Part shown: piece by piece, positions 26,031-35,185 of the stretch
How the letters are laid out: every line of letters starts with the position of its first letter
How positions within the stretch are numbered: position 1 is the first letter of the stretch
Program-made: the position numbers and the translations under genes
From: Oscillospiraceae bacterium
Lineage (GTDB): Bacteria > Bacillota > Clostridia > Oscillospirales > CAG-272
DNA: 64,000 nucleotides
Direction: 5' to 3'
Assembly (NCBI GenBank): GCA_015063795.1
Contig: SVTL01000008.1
Coordinates: 1 to 64,000, forward strand
Notes under the pieces: model-generated
Told to the model about the DNA's origin: nothing
The model's database searches: none
What the model saw: only the letters and a program-made list of their open reading frames with translations

Positions 26031-26606
26031 ATGGACGAAGGCTTTGAGAAACAAACAAGCGCATCCCTGCGCGGACGGCTCTTCATCGGGCTCTGCCTGC
26101 CTGCCGCGATCGCCTTTGCTGCAGGCTGCTGCTTCTTTTTCGCCTCCTCCTTTGCCCCTGCCGCCGACAGCTTGGCAGGACTGCTTGCAGCCTTCTTCGT
26201 CCCCGCCGATTCACCGCCGTCCTTTTCCTTCTTCGTGTTCGGCGAGCTGAAGTTTCTGTTGCTCATCGGCTTCAGCGGACTCACCTCCGCCGCCCCCCTG
26301 CTGGCCTTCGCAATCCCCTCGGTCCGCGCCTTTTCCGCAGGCTTTGCCGCGTGCGGACTGCTGGCCGCCGGCTTCGGGCGCTTCCCCTTTCTGATCTTCA
26401 CGATCTTCTTCGCCTTCACGCTGGTCATCGAGGCTTATGCCTCCTCGATCGCCTGCCTTTACGCGCTCTTCCGCCAACGCGGGGAGACCGACCGTCCGTC
26501 TGCCCCCATCCAAGACCGCCTGTCCTATGCGGCCGCCTTTCTCACCCCCGCGGGGCTGACGGTCCTGCTGGCGCTGGCAAAAGAAGGGCTCCTGCTTTTG
26601 ATATAG
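26031..26606 (+). CDS. Multi-span membrane protein, SpoIIM-like (tentative)
   Basis: 191 residues from the ATG behind AAGGGGGGGAC, with about five hydrophobic spans. The middle segment FFVFGELKFLLLIGFSGLTSAAPLL and the following spans resemble the layout of the stage II sporulation protein M family, but similarity is only at pattern level. The next gene (DUF624-type) starts 34 bases downstream, so they may be cotranscribed. Other DUF95-like membrane proteins would fit equally well. Confidence 0.55.
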   Translation: MDEGFEKQTSASLRGRLFIGLCLPAAIAFAAGCCFFFASSFAPAADSLAGLLAAFFVPADSPPSFSFFVFGELKFLLLIGFSGLTSAAPLLAFAIPSVRAFSAGFAACGLLAAGFGRFPFLIFTIFFAFTLVIEAYASSIACLYALFRQRGETDRPSAPIQDRLSYAAAFLTPAGLTVLLALAKEGLLLLI

Positions 26607-26639
26607 CGAAACAAACGTACAAACACAAAGGAAACACAC

Positions 26640-27626
26640 ATGGAAAACAACAAGAAAAAGAAAAAAGGTCTCTTCGCCCGCTACTTCGAGGGCACCGGAA
26701 AGGGCGTAAAAAAAGAGCCCTTTGCCGAACGCAATTTCAAAAACTTCTTCAAGATCTACGGACGCAACCTGAGCCGTATGTTTTCGGTGAACCTGTATTA
26801 CATCATCGGAAACTTCCCCTTCTTCCTCTTCCTGCTCACGCTCAGCGGCAACGTCACCGACCAGTCCTTTGCCCCCACCTCCTCGCTCTACCCCGCGCTG
26901 AACGGGATGACCGCCGTCTCGGGCTTTGATCCGGTCACCCTCGCATGGAACGGCGTCCACGGCGTCCAGCAGCAGATGCAGGTCATGACGCCTCTTGCCT
27001 ACACCTGCCTCGGTCTCTCGGCGCTGGTCTTCCTCACCTGGGGACTTGTGAACGTGGGCACCACCTACATCCTGCGCAACATCGTCAAGGGCGAGCCCAT
27101 CTTCATCTGGGAGGATTTCTGGTATGCCATCAAGCGCAACCTGCGCCAGGGGCTGATCTACGGCATCATCGATCTGGGACTGATGCTCCTTCTCGGCTAT
27201 GACATCGTCTTTTTCTTCAACAACATGGGTGTCTCCTTCATGATGAGCATGCTCTTCTATGTCACGCTCATCGCCGCCATCCTTTACTTCGTCATGCGCT
27301 TCTATGTGTACATCCTCATGGTCACCTTTGACCTGTCGATCTATAAGCTGATGAAAAACGCCCTCATCTTTGCCATCCTCGGCTTCAAGCGCAACATCCT
27401 CGCCTTCATCGGCATCCTCCTCTCGCTGGTGGTCACCTATTCGCTCTGCCTCATCTTTCTCCCCTTGGGTATCATCCTGCCCTTCATCATCCTCTTCGGC
27501 AGCGGCGCTTTCATGGCCGCCTACGCCGCCTACCCCAAGATCAAGCAGGTGATGATCGATCCCTATTACCCCGAGGAGGAAAAGGTCTACGAGGAAGAGC
27601 CCATCTTCCGCGACGACGTGAGATAA
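26640..27626 (+). CDS. DUF624 (YesL-like) membrane protein
   Basis: 328 residues with a basic start (MENNKKKKKGLFARYF) and about six membrane spans. The phrases FFKIYGRNLSRMFSVNLYYIIG, NIVKGEPIFIWEDFWYAIKRN and the C-terminal FMAAYAAYPKIKQVMIDPYY match DUF624, a family often found with carbohydrate-transport genes in Firmicutes. Its function is unknown. The gene lies between two others of the same direction without clear terminators. Confidence 0.82.
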   Translation: MENNKKKKKGLFARYFEGTGKGVKKEPFAERNFKNFFKIYGRNLSRMFSVNLYYIIGNFPFFLFLLTLSGNVTDQSFAPTSSLYPALNGMTAVSGFDPVTLAWNGVHGVQQQMQVMTPLAYTCLGLSALVFLTWGLVNVGTTYILRNIVKGEPIFIWEDFWYAIKRNLRQGLIYGIIDLGLMLLLGYDIVFFFNNMGVSFMMSMLFYVTLIAAILYFVMRFYVYILMVTFDLSIYKLMKNALIFAILGFKRNILAFIGILLSLVVTYSLCLIFLPLGIILPFIILFGSGAFMAAYAAYPKIKQVMIDPYYPEEEKVYEEEPIFRDDVR

Positions 27627-27677
27627 CGAAAAGCGGGCACGGCAAGAAAAAACAAAAAACGCTGTAGGAAGGATATC

Positions 27678-28481
27678 ATGGAAACCGTCGTACAAGTGAA
27701 GCGAAAAGGGTGCAACGATAGCTATCGGTACATGGAATATTATCTGCACAATGCACTGCAGGCCTATGGCTACAGCCTGACACGGGACGAGGCAACCGCA
27801 GACTTTTCCGTTACCGCTTACCTCGACTGGAACGAGACGTATTTTTCGCTCATCTCCCCCTTTTTCGACCGTCTGCAGGGGGACACGCTGGACGCCTTTC
27901 TCAAGGATCTGGCTGCCGCGATGAAAAGTGAGGTGTGGCTGCATCCTTATCCTCAGCCGGAAGATGATACGCTGCCGAATGTGTCGGTTTTCTGCTTTTT
28001 GTACAGCCGTACATCCAATGCCTATCAAGAACCGGCACTGATCGAAAGTGGCGACAGCAATCTGGATTTTGAGGGTCATTATTGGACAAAGGATCAGCGC
28101 GGCAACGTCGGATTCACGCTTGTGAACTACGGCGGTCCCTCAAAGGGGCTGACCGTGTCGCTTCAGGCTCCTCTTTGGGCGGCACCCTTTTTGACCGTCG
28201 AATCGGCACAGATCCGCCGATATACCAAGCAAGGCGGGGAATCCCGGGAAATGGTCTTTCAAAGAAACGGGGCCCGTTTGGTCTGCTCGATGGAACAGTT
28301 CGACATTCTTCCGGGGCGGAACCGAATGAGCGCCTTGTGGTGCCGTACCCGCACGAAATATCAATGCGCGGTGTTTTACATCGATCTCATCATCAAAAAC
28401 CGGTCTCCCTTGCATACACAGCTTCTTTTGGAAGTGGATCCCTTTTCGGGCGAGGGCTGTACCGCAACGATCGAGCTGTAA
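27678..28481 (+). CDS. Unknown protein, 267 residues
   Basis: A soluble protein with an RBS (GGAAGG) seven bases before the ATG and a terminator after it, so expression is likely. The first ~100 residues are helical (SYRYMEYYLHNALQAYGYSL, DAFLKDLAAAMKSEVW); the rest is strand-rich and Trp/Tyr-rich. The G+C content is slightly lower than that of the neighbours. I do not recognise the family and see no catalytic motif. Confidence 0.7.
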   Translation: METVVQVKRKGCNDSYRYMEYYLHNALQAYGYSLTRDEATADFSVTAYLDWNETYFSLISPFFDRLQGDTLDAFLKDLAAAMKSEVWLHPYPQPEDDTLPNVSVFCFLYSRTSNAYQEPALIESGDSNLDFEGHYWTKDQRGNVGFTLVNYGGPSKGLTVSLQAPLWAAPFLTVESAQIRRYTKQGGESREMVFQRNGARLVCSMEQFDILPGRNRMSALWCRTRTKYQCAVFYIDLIIKNRSPLHTQLLLEVDPFSGEGCTATIEL

Positions 28482-28521
28482 AGGCGGCGGCCACGTAACC
28501 CACCCGATAGGCAAGAAGAAA

Positions 28522-28553
28522 CAAAACGGGACAGTTTTTCTGCCCCGTTTTTT
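28522..28553 (+). terminator. Terminator after the 267-residue gene
   Basis: AACGGGACAG and CTGCCCCGTT pair across a T5 loop with one mismatch, followed by TTTTTTG. Confidence 0.75.
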
Positions 28554-28640
28554 GTTTGCGCTCGCTTCAACAAATTTCCGTCTTTCGCTCTCTGTTTTGG
28601 GAATTGCGCGTGCAAGCACGCGCTGAAAGGAGAATAGACT

Positions 28641-28718
28641 GTCAGGGGTTTCACCCCTGAAACCCTGAATCAGGTACCTTTTTGAAAAAAGGTACCTGAT
28701 AACCCCCAAAAACGTTAA
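28641..28718. repeat. Intergenic palindromic element, family A, copy 1
   Basis: Two hairpins: GTCAGGGGTTTCACCCCTGA, and a palindrome GGTACCTTTTT / AAAAAAGGTACC, followed by CCCCCAAAAACGTT. The same element is intact at 44341-44416 and broken at 47753-47797. The 28482-28932 gap holds only such repeats; no gene is seen. Confidence 0.8.
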
Positions 28719-28831
28719 AACGATGCTTCGCTTTGTCCGGTTTTCATAATTCCGGAAGGATGCCGGGAAACGTTTTGCGAAAAAGTCTCCCATCCCTTCA
28801 TGCGCCCGTTTTTTGTTGCACTCGCTTTAAC

Positions 28832-28932
28832 AAATTTCCGTCTTTCGCGCCGCGAAAGCGGCGAGGTGCTCTCGCCGAGGAAATTTGCTTAAGGTGCCGC
28901 TGTTGGTGCGATTGCCGTTTGCCTCATGCACC
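28832..28932. repeat. Three-way-junction repeat related to the 124-bp unit
   Basis: AAATTTCC (28832) and GGAAATTT (28879) enclose CTTTCGCGCCGCGAAAG and GCGAGGTGCTCTCGC; then GGTGCCGC...ATGCACC follows up to the next gene's stop. The layout equals the tandem unit at 18925-19211, but most stem bases differ. A half copy (AACAAATTTCCGTCTTTCG) is at 28569. Confidence 0.75.
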
Positions 28933-29367
28933 TTAAAGGTACTGCCGGATGTCGGTCACCAGCTTCTCCTCCAAGCCCGCCAGACGTCCGGCGATGGAGC
29001 GGGAGGCCTCGTCGGCCGCCTTGTACTGGTTGATATAGCGGTGAAGCGACTTGACACCCATGTTGCAGCCGTCGGTCATCAGATCGGCGATGGTCTTGTC
29101 CGAATCGTCCATGGCCAGCATCACATTGGTCTTCACCCAGCTCATGCCCTTGGCGATGGGATTGGGATCCTTGCCGTCGTCACGGTAGCGGTCCAGCAGT
29201 CCCTGGATCTCGCCGCCCAGACTCTCGTGTGCGTCACGGCAGGCGGTCAGCTTATCCCGAAGATCGCTGTGCGACACATGCCCGATGGCGTCGTTGATGG
29301 AGGAAACGCCCATCTTCACGCCCGCATCGCATTCGCGCAGCAGCTTAACGGTATCCTGTTCGATCAT
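28933..29367 (-). CDS. DUF2383-type four-helix bundle protein
   Basis: 144 residues, all helical, starting at MIEQDTVKLLRECDAG behind GAGGAGAG. The pattern CDAGVKMGVSSINDAIGHV, LGGEIQGLLDRY, GMSWVKTNVMLAMD and ADLMTDGCNMGVKSLHRYINQY is that of the ferritin-like DUF2383 group. Its role is unknown; relatives are linked to stress or sporulation without a defined activity. It lies 81 bases downstream of mntP on the same strand. Confidence 0.8.
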   Translation of the reverse strand: MIEQDTVKLLRECDAGVKMGVSSINDAIGHVSHSDLRDKLTACRDAHESLGGEIQGLLDRYRDDGKDPNPIAKGMSWVKTNVMLAMDDSDKTIADLMTDGCNMGVKSLHRYINQYKAADEASRSIAGRLAGLEEKLVTDIRQYL

Positions 29368-29448
29368 ACTCTCTCCTCTTTTCTTTTTCCAATCAAAAAT
29401 CGGCGGCACTTTTTTGTACCGCCGATGTAGTATGCCCATTTTTTCGGT

Positions 29449-30036
29449 TTATCCGAACATACCGCTCAAAAAAATCTCAATTCCGATCAAAATCAAAATC
29501 ACGCCGCCGAGAATCGACGCCTTGCCTGCCAGCCTTGTGCCGCAGCATTTGCCGATCTTCAGCCCGATCATGCAGAGGATAAACGTGACGAGCGCGATGA
29601 GCAGCGCACAGAGGAATGCGCCTGAAAAATCGTAATCGGCGATGGTGAAGCCCACGGACAGCGCATCGATGGAGGTGGCCACGCCCTGCACCAGCAGTCC
29701 CGCAAAGCCAACCGCCTTCACTTCATTCTCCTCTTCGCCGCCGCGGATGCCCTCGACGAGCATTTTACCGCCGATGAAAAGAAGAAGCGCCAGCGCGATC
29801 CAGGGGATCAGGACCTCAAAGGAGGAGAACATCTGCGAGATCGTGTGCACGCAGATCCAGCCCAGCAGAGGCATCAGCGCCTGAAAGAGCGCGAACACGC
29901 CCGCCACACCGCACATTTTCGACACCTTCATCCGCGGCTCGTTGAGCCCGTTGGCCAGCGAGACCGAAAACGCGTCCATAGCCAGCCCCACGCCCAGCGC
30001 CAGACTTTTGATCAGAAAAGAAGCTCCAAGATTCAT
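29449..30036 (-). CDS. mntP: Manganese efflux pump MntP
   Basis: 195 residues with six spans. Both halves carry the family Asp motifs (AMDAFSVSLANGL near residue 20 and TSIDALSVGFT near 120), which line the metal path. The start is the ATG of MNLGASFLIKS; upstream is repeat sequence. No yybP-ykoY manganese riboswitch, common before mntP, is recognisable in 30037-30308, so manganese control is not evident. Confidence 0.93.
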   Translation of the reverse strand: MNLGASFLIKSLALGVGLAMDAFSVSLANGLNEPRMKVSKMCGVAGVFALFQALMPLLGWICVHTISQMFSSFEVLIPWIALALLLFIGGKMLVEGIRGGEEENEVKAVGFAGLLVQGVATSIDALSVGFTIADYDFSGAFLCALLIALVTFILCMIGLKIGKCCGTRLAGKASILGGVILILIGIEIFLSGMFG

Positions 30037-30067
30037 GATGGATGATACCGTCCTTATACAATGTCGT

Positions 30068-30290
30068 AATCTATCGCATTCGGCAAAGCCGAATCTTTCG
30101 CGCCCATACAGCGGGCTTATGTATGCCCTGCAGGGGCAATTCATGACGCGAAGCGTCAATTCACGGCGTCAGCCAATTCATGAAATCGAAGATTTCAATT
30201 CACGTCCGCGAAGCGGGCAATTCACGGCGTCAGCCAATTCATGAAATCGAAGATTTCAATTCATGCCGCGAAGCGGGCTTATGTATGAAC
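30068..30290 (+). repeat. Short-hairpin array 3 with a repeated cassette
   Basis: Units ATTCGGCAAAGCCGAAT, GCCCTGCAGGGGC, TGACGCGAAGCGTCA, GGCGTCAGCC, TGAAATCGAAGATTTCA and CCGCGAAGCGGG are joined mainly by AATTCATG / AATTCACG linkers. The pair GGCGTCAGCC + TGAAATCGAAGATTTCA occurs twice (30164 and 30226), 62 bases apart, so the cassette was duplicated. Confidence 0.88.
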
Positions 30291-30308
30291 GCACAGCGGC
30301 TTTTTCCT

Positions 30309-31007
30309 TTATGCTTCTTTTTCTTCCTTGCCCCGATAGAGCCGCAGAACGCCGTTGTCCATGCGGTAGATCTTGTCTGCCCGCTGCGCGATGTCCATAT
30401 CGTGGGTGACGATGATCAGCGTTTGCCCGATCATCTCCTTGGTCTTGAGCATCAGATTCAAAACCTCCTCGGCGTTCTCCTTGTCCAGACTGCCCGTGGG
30501 CTCATCGGCAAAGAGGATCTGCGGACGGTTGATCATGGCGCGCGCGATGGCCACACGCTGTCTCTGTCCGCCCGACAGCTCGCTTGGCAGGTGATTGAGG
30601 CGGTTCTCCAGATCCAGCGTTTTGATGAGCTTATTCAGATGCTCCTCATAGCGGATGGCGTCGATGCCGCACATGACCGCCGGAAGCGTGATGTTTTCAT
30701 AGGCGGTCAGCTGGGGGAGCAGGTTGTGCGTCTGAAAGACGATGCCCATAAAGCGTCCGCGGTAACGCGAAAGCTCGTCGGCCTTCATCTTCACGATATC
30801 CTGTCCGCGGATGATGACCTTGCCCGAATTGGGGCGGTCCAGACCGGCGCAGACATGGAGAAGCGTGCTCTTGCCCGAGCCCGAGGTGCCGATGATGGCG
30901 ATGAATTCCCCATCCTCCACCTTTAAATTCACGCGGTCGACGGCGGTGATGACCTCCTCCGACTGCTTATATTGCTTGATCAGATCAACCGTTTCGAGAA
31001 TCGGCAT
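30309..31007 (-). CDS. ABC transporter ATP-binding protein (LolD/MacB type)
   Basis: 232 residues with Walker A GTSGSGKST, Q-loop VFQTHNLLPQL, signature LSGGQRQRVAIARA, Walker B ILFADEPTGSLD and switch VTHD. The sequence class pairs with FtsX-like permeases that move antimicrobial peptides or lipoproteins or act as mechanotransducers. It is transcribed 75 bases after the permease gene and forms a complex with it. Confidence 0.94.
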   Translation of the reverse strand: MPILETVDLIKQYKQSEEVITAVDRVNLKVEDGEFIAIIGTSGSGKSTLLHVCAGLDRPNSGKVIIRGQDIVKMKADELSRYRGRFMGIVFQTHNLLPQLTAYENITLPAVMCGIDAIRYEEHLNKLIKTLDLENRLNHLPSELSGGQRQRVAIARAMINRPQILFADEPTGSLDKENAEEVLNLMLKTKEMIGQTLIIVTHDMDIAQRADKIYRMDNGVLRLYRGKEEKEA

Positions 31008-31082
31008 GGCTTGCCCTTTCCTTTCTTACCCAAATCTTACTGCATGTCAACATGCTTACCCGTTTGCTGTTTTCAAAGCCGC

Positions 31083-33347
31083 TCATTGAAATTCCACAGA
31101 CCGCTCGGCCTTTTTCTCCCCTCGCACAAAAGACACATAGGGCAGATACGCCGACAAAAACGCGGAAAGCGCGGTCAGCGCCAGACCGATGAAGAAGACC
31201 GACAGCGGCAGATCGAAGAGCACGCGCATGCCCTCGATGCCCGCGGCCGCATTGCGGAAGCGGAAGAGCAGAGCCGACAGCGTCAGCGTCAGGATCGTGT
31301 ACAGCACAGAGGCCGAGAGCGCGAACACGCCGCCGTCGATGAGATGCAGCGAGCGGATCTCGCTTGTGACCGCGCCCATGGAGCGCAGAAGCGTGAACTC
31401 CTGCCTGCGCTTGCCATAGAAGATGGTCTGCGAGAAGAAGCAGACGATGGGCGTGACCAACAGCGTCAGCAGGGCGATGGCGGCATACACAAACGCGCTG
31501 CCCCCCGCCGCGTCCAGACGGCTCTTCAGATCGGCATTCAGATCGGTGACCGTGACGGCGATGGTCTCATTGCCCACGTCGTAAGCATCGCGGACCAAGC
31601 GCAGGATCGACTCATGAAGCGCCTTCAGCTCCCGCGGCGTCAGCCCCTCCTCGGCATAGACATACGCCTCCTCATAGCGGATCTCGCCGGGGATGACGTT
31701 GCCCTCCTCGTCCTTGGTGGCCGTCAGCTGACGGTAGGTGTCTTCGGAGACATACATGGTGAAATTGGGATCGCTTGGCATATCGCGGATCACCGCGCAG
31801 ACGGTGTAGGTCTCATAGGTGTAGCGGTTGGCATCCAGCAGGAAGCGGAGCAGCTCATCGCTCTCCATGGCGTAGGTGGCGTTGTACCGCCGCGACGCAA
31901 AGGAGGCAATGCGGACCGTATCCCCCGGCTTGAGCGAAAGACGCCGCACATTGTCCCACGAATCGCTGACGATCACCTGCTTGTCATCCCGAAGGACAGC
32001 CGACGGATCGCCCTCCACCCGATAGCGCGAAAGAGAGCTCACGATCTCCTCGTCGCAGGCGGTGTAATAGACGTTGTGCGCCGCCTTTTCCTCTCCGCTT
32101 TCGGGAAGATCGGCGGAGGGAAGCACATCCGACGGATCAAAGAGCACATGGGAGGTGAGAAGCGAGGCAACGGTCGCCTCTCTCTTTTCCACAAAGGCAA
32201 CGCCGGGCAGCTTCTGCAAGGGCGAAGCGAGATAGGCATCGTAGCCGTAAGCATCGGAGAAGGTCAGACGGTACTGGGCGGTCGGCTTCTGCAGGAGCTG
32301 CTGCTCCAGCGTGGAGAGAAAATAGATGTTCACCGCCAGCGCGCCGAAGAGCACGGTGGAGAAGAGAACGAGCGCATTGTATTTGACAAAGCGGCGGCGG
32401 GTGAGAAGCGCCAGCCTTTTCGCAAAGCTTCCCTTCTGCCCCGGCAGATGCACCGAGATCTTCGGCGAAAGCACCAGATCGGAATTGTCCGCGCTGGCCA
32501 GCAGACGGTTGGGAATCGCCTTGGACACCCGCTTCACGGGCAGGAAAACGGCAAAATAATTGACCGCCGCCGTCAGCACCAGCAGCAGGAGCAGCTCAAA
32601 GAGCCCGAAGCGCAGCGGAATATCCGCATGGCGGCAGATGGCCGCGCCCACGAACAGCGAAAAGCCGAGAGCGGGCAGAAGCGTCATCAGCGAGATGGCG
32701 GTCATTTCGTTGAACGACTGCTTGGCCAGCCGCTTGCGGTCGGCGCCGAAGGTCATGTACACGCCGTAGTCGAATCGATAGTGGTTGATGCGGGTGTTGA
32801 ACAGCAGCGCCAGCGCCGCGGTGGACAGCAAAAAGACAAAGCCCAGCAGCAAAGCCGTGGTCCAGAACGCCTCGCGCTCATAGTCGGCCACGTCATGCAG
32901 GGGAGAATATTCGTAATGAAAATCGCCCAAGGATTCCAGAATCGCCTCGTGGAAGCGGAAGAACATCCGCCCGTGCATCTCATACTCCTCGCCGAAGAAG
33001 CGGATGTACACATCATACTTCGGTCTGGCTGCATCGGCCGCATCATACGCATACACCGACACCACGTCGTAAATGTGGTCATCGGCAAAGACATATTCCT
33101 GATTCTGCCGTATGTACGCCGTCTGTGTCTTGTTCGCGCTCCGCACCACCAGATGGTAATTGTATTCGCTCTCGATGGTGGATCGGATGTTGGTCAGCTT
33201 GGCCTGCTGGGAGATGAGTGTCAGCAGAAGCAGGGACTGGATGATGAAAAGAACCGCGAAAAACCAGACGTACTGCTTGAAATTGAACAGTACGCTTTTG
33301 CCTGCGATCTTCAGCTCGCTGAGCCTTCGTTCAAAGCTTTCTCCCAT
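31083..33347 (-). CDS. ABC transporter permease, FtsX-like
   Basis: 754 residues. It has one N-terminal span (VWFFAVLFIIQSLLLLTLI, ~28-46), a large extracytoplasmic domain, a first FtsX core (TTALLLGFVFLLSTAALALLF), a second extracytoplasmic domain and three C-terminal spans with TLLRSMGAVTSEIRSLHLIDGGV. Two FtsX domains place it in the BceB/MacB-like group. The substrate is unknown, and no two-component system is adjacent, unlike typical bacitracin modules. Confidence 0.92.
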   Translation of the reverse strand: MGESFERRLSELKIAGKSVLFNFKQYVWFFAVLFIIQSLLLLTLISQQAKLTNIRSTIESEYNYHLVVRSANKTQTAYIRQNQEYVFADDHIYDVVSVYAYDAADAARPKYDVYIRFFGEEYEMHGRMFFRFHEAILESLGDFHYEYSPLHDVADYEREAFWTTALLLGFVFLLSTAALALLFNTRINHYRFDYGVYMTFGADRKRLAKQSFNEMTAISLMTLLPALGFSLFVGAAICRHADIPLRFGLFELLLLLVLTAAVNYFAVFLPVKRVSKAIPNRLLASADNSDLVLSPKISVHLPGQKGSFAKRLALLTRRRFVKYNALVLFSTVLFGALAVNIYFLSTLEQQLLQKPTAQYRLTFSDAYGYDAYLASPLQKLPGVAFVEKREATVASLLTSHVLFDPSDVLPSADLPESGEEKAAHNVYYTACDEEIVSSLSRYRVEGDPSAVLRDDKQVIVSDSWDNVRRLSLKPGDTVRIASFASRRYNATYAMESDELLRFLLDANRYTYETYTVCAVIRDMPSDPNFTMYVSEDTYRQLTATKDEEGNVIPGEIRYEEAYVYAEEGLTPRELKALHESILRLVRDAYDVGNETIAVTVTDLNADLKSRLDAAGGSAFVYAAIALLTLLVTPIVCFFSQTIFYGKRRQEFTLLRSMGAVTSEIRSLHLIDGGVFALSASVLYTILTLTLSALLFRFRNAAAGIEGMRVLFDLPLSVFFIGLALTALSAFLSAYLPYVSFVRGEKKAERSVEFQ

Positions 33348-33408
33348 GGTGCGTTTTTATATCCTTTCGCTGTAAATGTTCGCTGTGACTGGCTGTGTGT
33401 CCGAATGC

Positions 33409-33975
33409 TCAGAACGGGGCATGGTCTCCCTTTTCCACCACAAAGAAGAAGGGGGATGTGGGAGAATTGACGATCTCAAATTTGGAAACGCAGATGAAGC
33501 GGCGGTCATAGGTCTCCAAGATCGCCTCCAGACGGTTGCCCTCCACGCGCCCCTCGGTGTGGCCGGGGTAGACCGCGATCACAAGTCCGCCGCCCGGCTT
33601 CAGGCAGGCTACCGCACGCTTCACCGCCTGCTCGGTGGTCTCTCTCTTGGTGGTGATGGATTTGTCGCCGCCCGGCAAAAAGCCCAGGTTGAACATGCCC
33701 GCGTCGATGCCCCCCTCCACATACTCCTCAAAACGGTCGTGAGAGGAGAGGATCAGCTCGTAGTTGTTCGGCGCGTTCTCCTTTTCCAACAGCGCACGGG
33801 TGTTTTCCAGCGCCTGCGGCTGGATGTCAAAGGCATAGACTCTGCCCTGCTCGCCCACCGCATGGGTGAGAAAAAGCGTGTCGTGTCCGTTGCCCATGGT
33901 GAAATCCACCGCCGTACAGCCCTCAAAGAGGTGGGCGGATAAAAAATATTTTTCCAAATCGATCAGGTCGATCAT
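33409..33975 (-). CDS. mnmM: tRNA (mnm5s2U biogenesis) methyltransferase MnmM
   Basis: 188 residues starting behind GGAGGA. Methyltransferase motif I is VDFTMGNGHDT. The family signature NLGFLPGGDKSITTKRETT and the C-terminal CVSKFEIVNSPTSPFFFVVEK match B. subtilis YtqB, shown to be the MnmM enzyme that completes 5-methylaminomethyl-2-thiouridine at the tRNA wobble base. mnmG, acting in the same modification pathway, lies at the right edge of the window. It has its own promoter, divergent from coaX. Confidence 0.92.
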   Translation of the reverse strand: MIDLIDLEKYFLSAHLFEGCTAVDFTMGNGHDTLFLTHAVGEQGRVYAFDIQPQALENTRALLEKENAPNNYELILSSHDRFEEYVEGGIDAGMFNLGFLPGGDKSITTKRETTEQAVKRAVACLKPGGGLVIAVYPGHTEGRVEGNRLEAILETYDRRFICVSKFEIVNSPTSPFFFVVEKGDHAPF

Positions 33976-34098
33976 GGTGTGTTCCTCCGATGTCAAACGC
34001 TCTTGCATACGCAAAAAAGGCGCTTCTCCGCTTTTCCGCCGAGCATGGCTCACGATCGGCTCACAGTGTCAAAAAACGGAAAACGTCTCTGTGCTTTC

Positions 34099-34127
34099 AT
34101 TATAAAGCATCCGCCTGCGTTTGTCAA
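34099..34127 (-). promoter_or_regulatory. Sigma-A promoter of mnmM
   Basis: Minus strand: TTGACA (34127-34122), 17-base spacer, TATAAT (34104-34099); perfect consensus. Confidence 0.9.
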
Positions 34128-34164
34128 TGGTTTTCTTCACCGCGGAGAAAGTAGCCGTCCCCTC

Positions 34165-34193
34165 TTGCAATCGGGGGAAAAATGTGATAGAAT
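34165..34193 (+). promoter_or_regulatory. Sigma-A promoter of coaX
   Basis: TTGCAA (34165-34170), 17-base spacer, TAGAAT (34188-34193). A small palindrome GCGGGCAAATGCCCG follows at 34204. Confidence 0.75.
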
Positions 34194-34238
34194 GAAGGAT
34201 AAAGCGGGCAAATGCCCGATGAGAAAGGACGTGAGCGC

Positions 34239-35012
34239 ATGATCCTCTGCATCGACATCGGCAACACCAACATCACCCTCGGCGGCTTTGCGGACAAGGA
34301 GCCGTCCTTTGTCGCGCGCATCTCCTCCGATTCGTCCAAGACTGCCGACGAATATGCCTCGCTCCTCCTCTCCACCCTCTCGCTTTACGGCGTTGACCGC
34401 GGCGAGATCGACGGGGCCATCATCGCGTCCGTCGTCCCTCCGCTGACCTCGGTGATGAAAAACGCCGTCCGCTTTGTGTACGGCACCGAGGCCTTCATCG
34501 TGGGCAAGGGACTCAAGACCGGCATCAACATCCATTGCGACAACCCCGCCTCGGTGGGCGCCGACCTGATCTGCGCGTGCGTGGCCGCCCACAGGCTTTA
34601 CGGCTCCCCTGCCCTGATCGCCGATCTGGGCACCGCCACCAAGATCATGGCGCTGGACAAAAGCGGCACGTTCATCGGCGTATCCATCCTGCCCGGCGTG
34701 AAGATGGGGCTCTCCGCGCTCTCAAACGGCACCGCCCAGCTGCCCCAGGTGGATCTGGAGGCGCCCTCCTCCGTGATCGGCAAAAACACCGCCGACTGCA
34801 TGAAATCGGGCGCGGTCTTCGGCAACGCCGCCGCCATCGACGGCATGATCGACCGCTTCCGCGATGCCATAGGCGAGCCCATTCCCGTGTATGCCACCGG
34901 CGGACTGGCTCCGCTGATCGTGGGATACTGCCGCCATCCGATCACCCTCGATGAGCATATGGTGTTAAAGGGGCTGTATCTCGTCTACCTCAAAAACGCC
35001 GAAGCAGCGTAA
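34239..35012 (+). CDS. coaX: Type III pantothenate kinase
   Basis: 257 residues. The ASKHA-fold phosphate motif is DIGNTN (residues 5-10), with the second motif in IADLGTATK and the substrate-binding GADLICACVAAHRLYG. CoaX phosphorylates pantothenate, the first step of CoA synthesis, and needs a monovalent cation. The start follows GAGAAAGGAC. The ECF S component 174 bases downstream in the same direction probably imports its substrate. Confidence 0.96.
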   Translation: MILCIDIGNTNITLGGFADKEPSFVARISSDSSKTADEYASLLLSTLSLYGVDRGEIDGAIIASVVPPLTSVMKNAVRFVYGTEAFIVGKGLKTGINIHCDNPASVGADLICACVAAHRLYGSPALIADLGTATKIMALDKSGTFIGVSILPGVKMGLSALSNGTAQLPQVDLEAPSSVIGKNTADCMKSGAVFGNAAAIDGMIDRFRDAIGEPIPVYATGGLAPLIVGYCRHPITLDEHMVLKGLYLVYLKNAEAA

Positions 35013-35019
35013 AAAAAAA

Positions 35020-35145
35020 GCACCCCTCTCGGTTGAGCGGTGCGATCTCCATCCCAAACGGCATCCCCTCTCTTTTGAGAGGCACGGCATCCGTTCCAAA
35101 CGGCATCCCCTCTCTTTTGAGAGATGCAATATCAATTTGATGCGT
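35020..35145 (+). repeat. Three tandem 41/42-bp hairpin units in the coaX-ECF gap
   Basis: Units start at 35020, 35061 and 35103. Each has a GCAYCCCCTCTC arm, a T-rich loop and GAGAGGCAC / GAGAGATGC as the opposite arm; a CCAAACG linker follows in the first two. They lie in the leader of the ECF S component gene and could act as an attenuator or simply be mobile repeat units. Confidence 0.7.
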
Positions 35146-35185
35146 TGTACCGCCCTTGTGCGGACGACAGCAAGGAGGAATTTTT

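Noticed and set aside
30037..30308. Manganese (yybP-ykoY) riboswitch before mntP
   Set aside because: The region contains only hairpin-array units; the conserved riboswitch loops are not visible.
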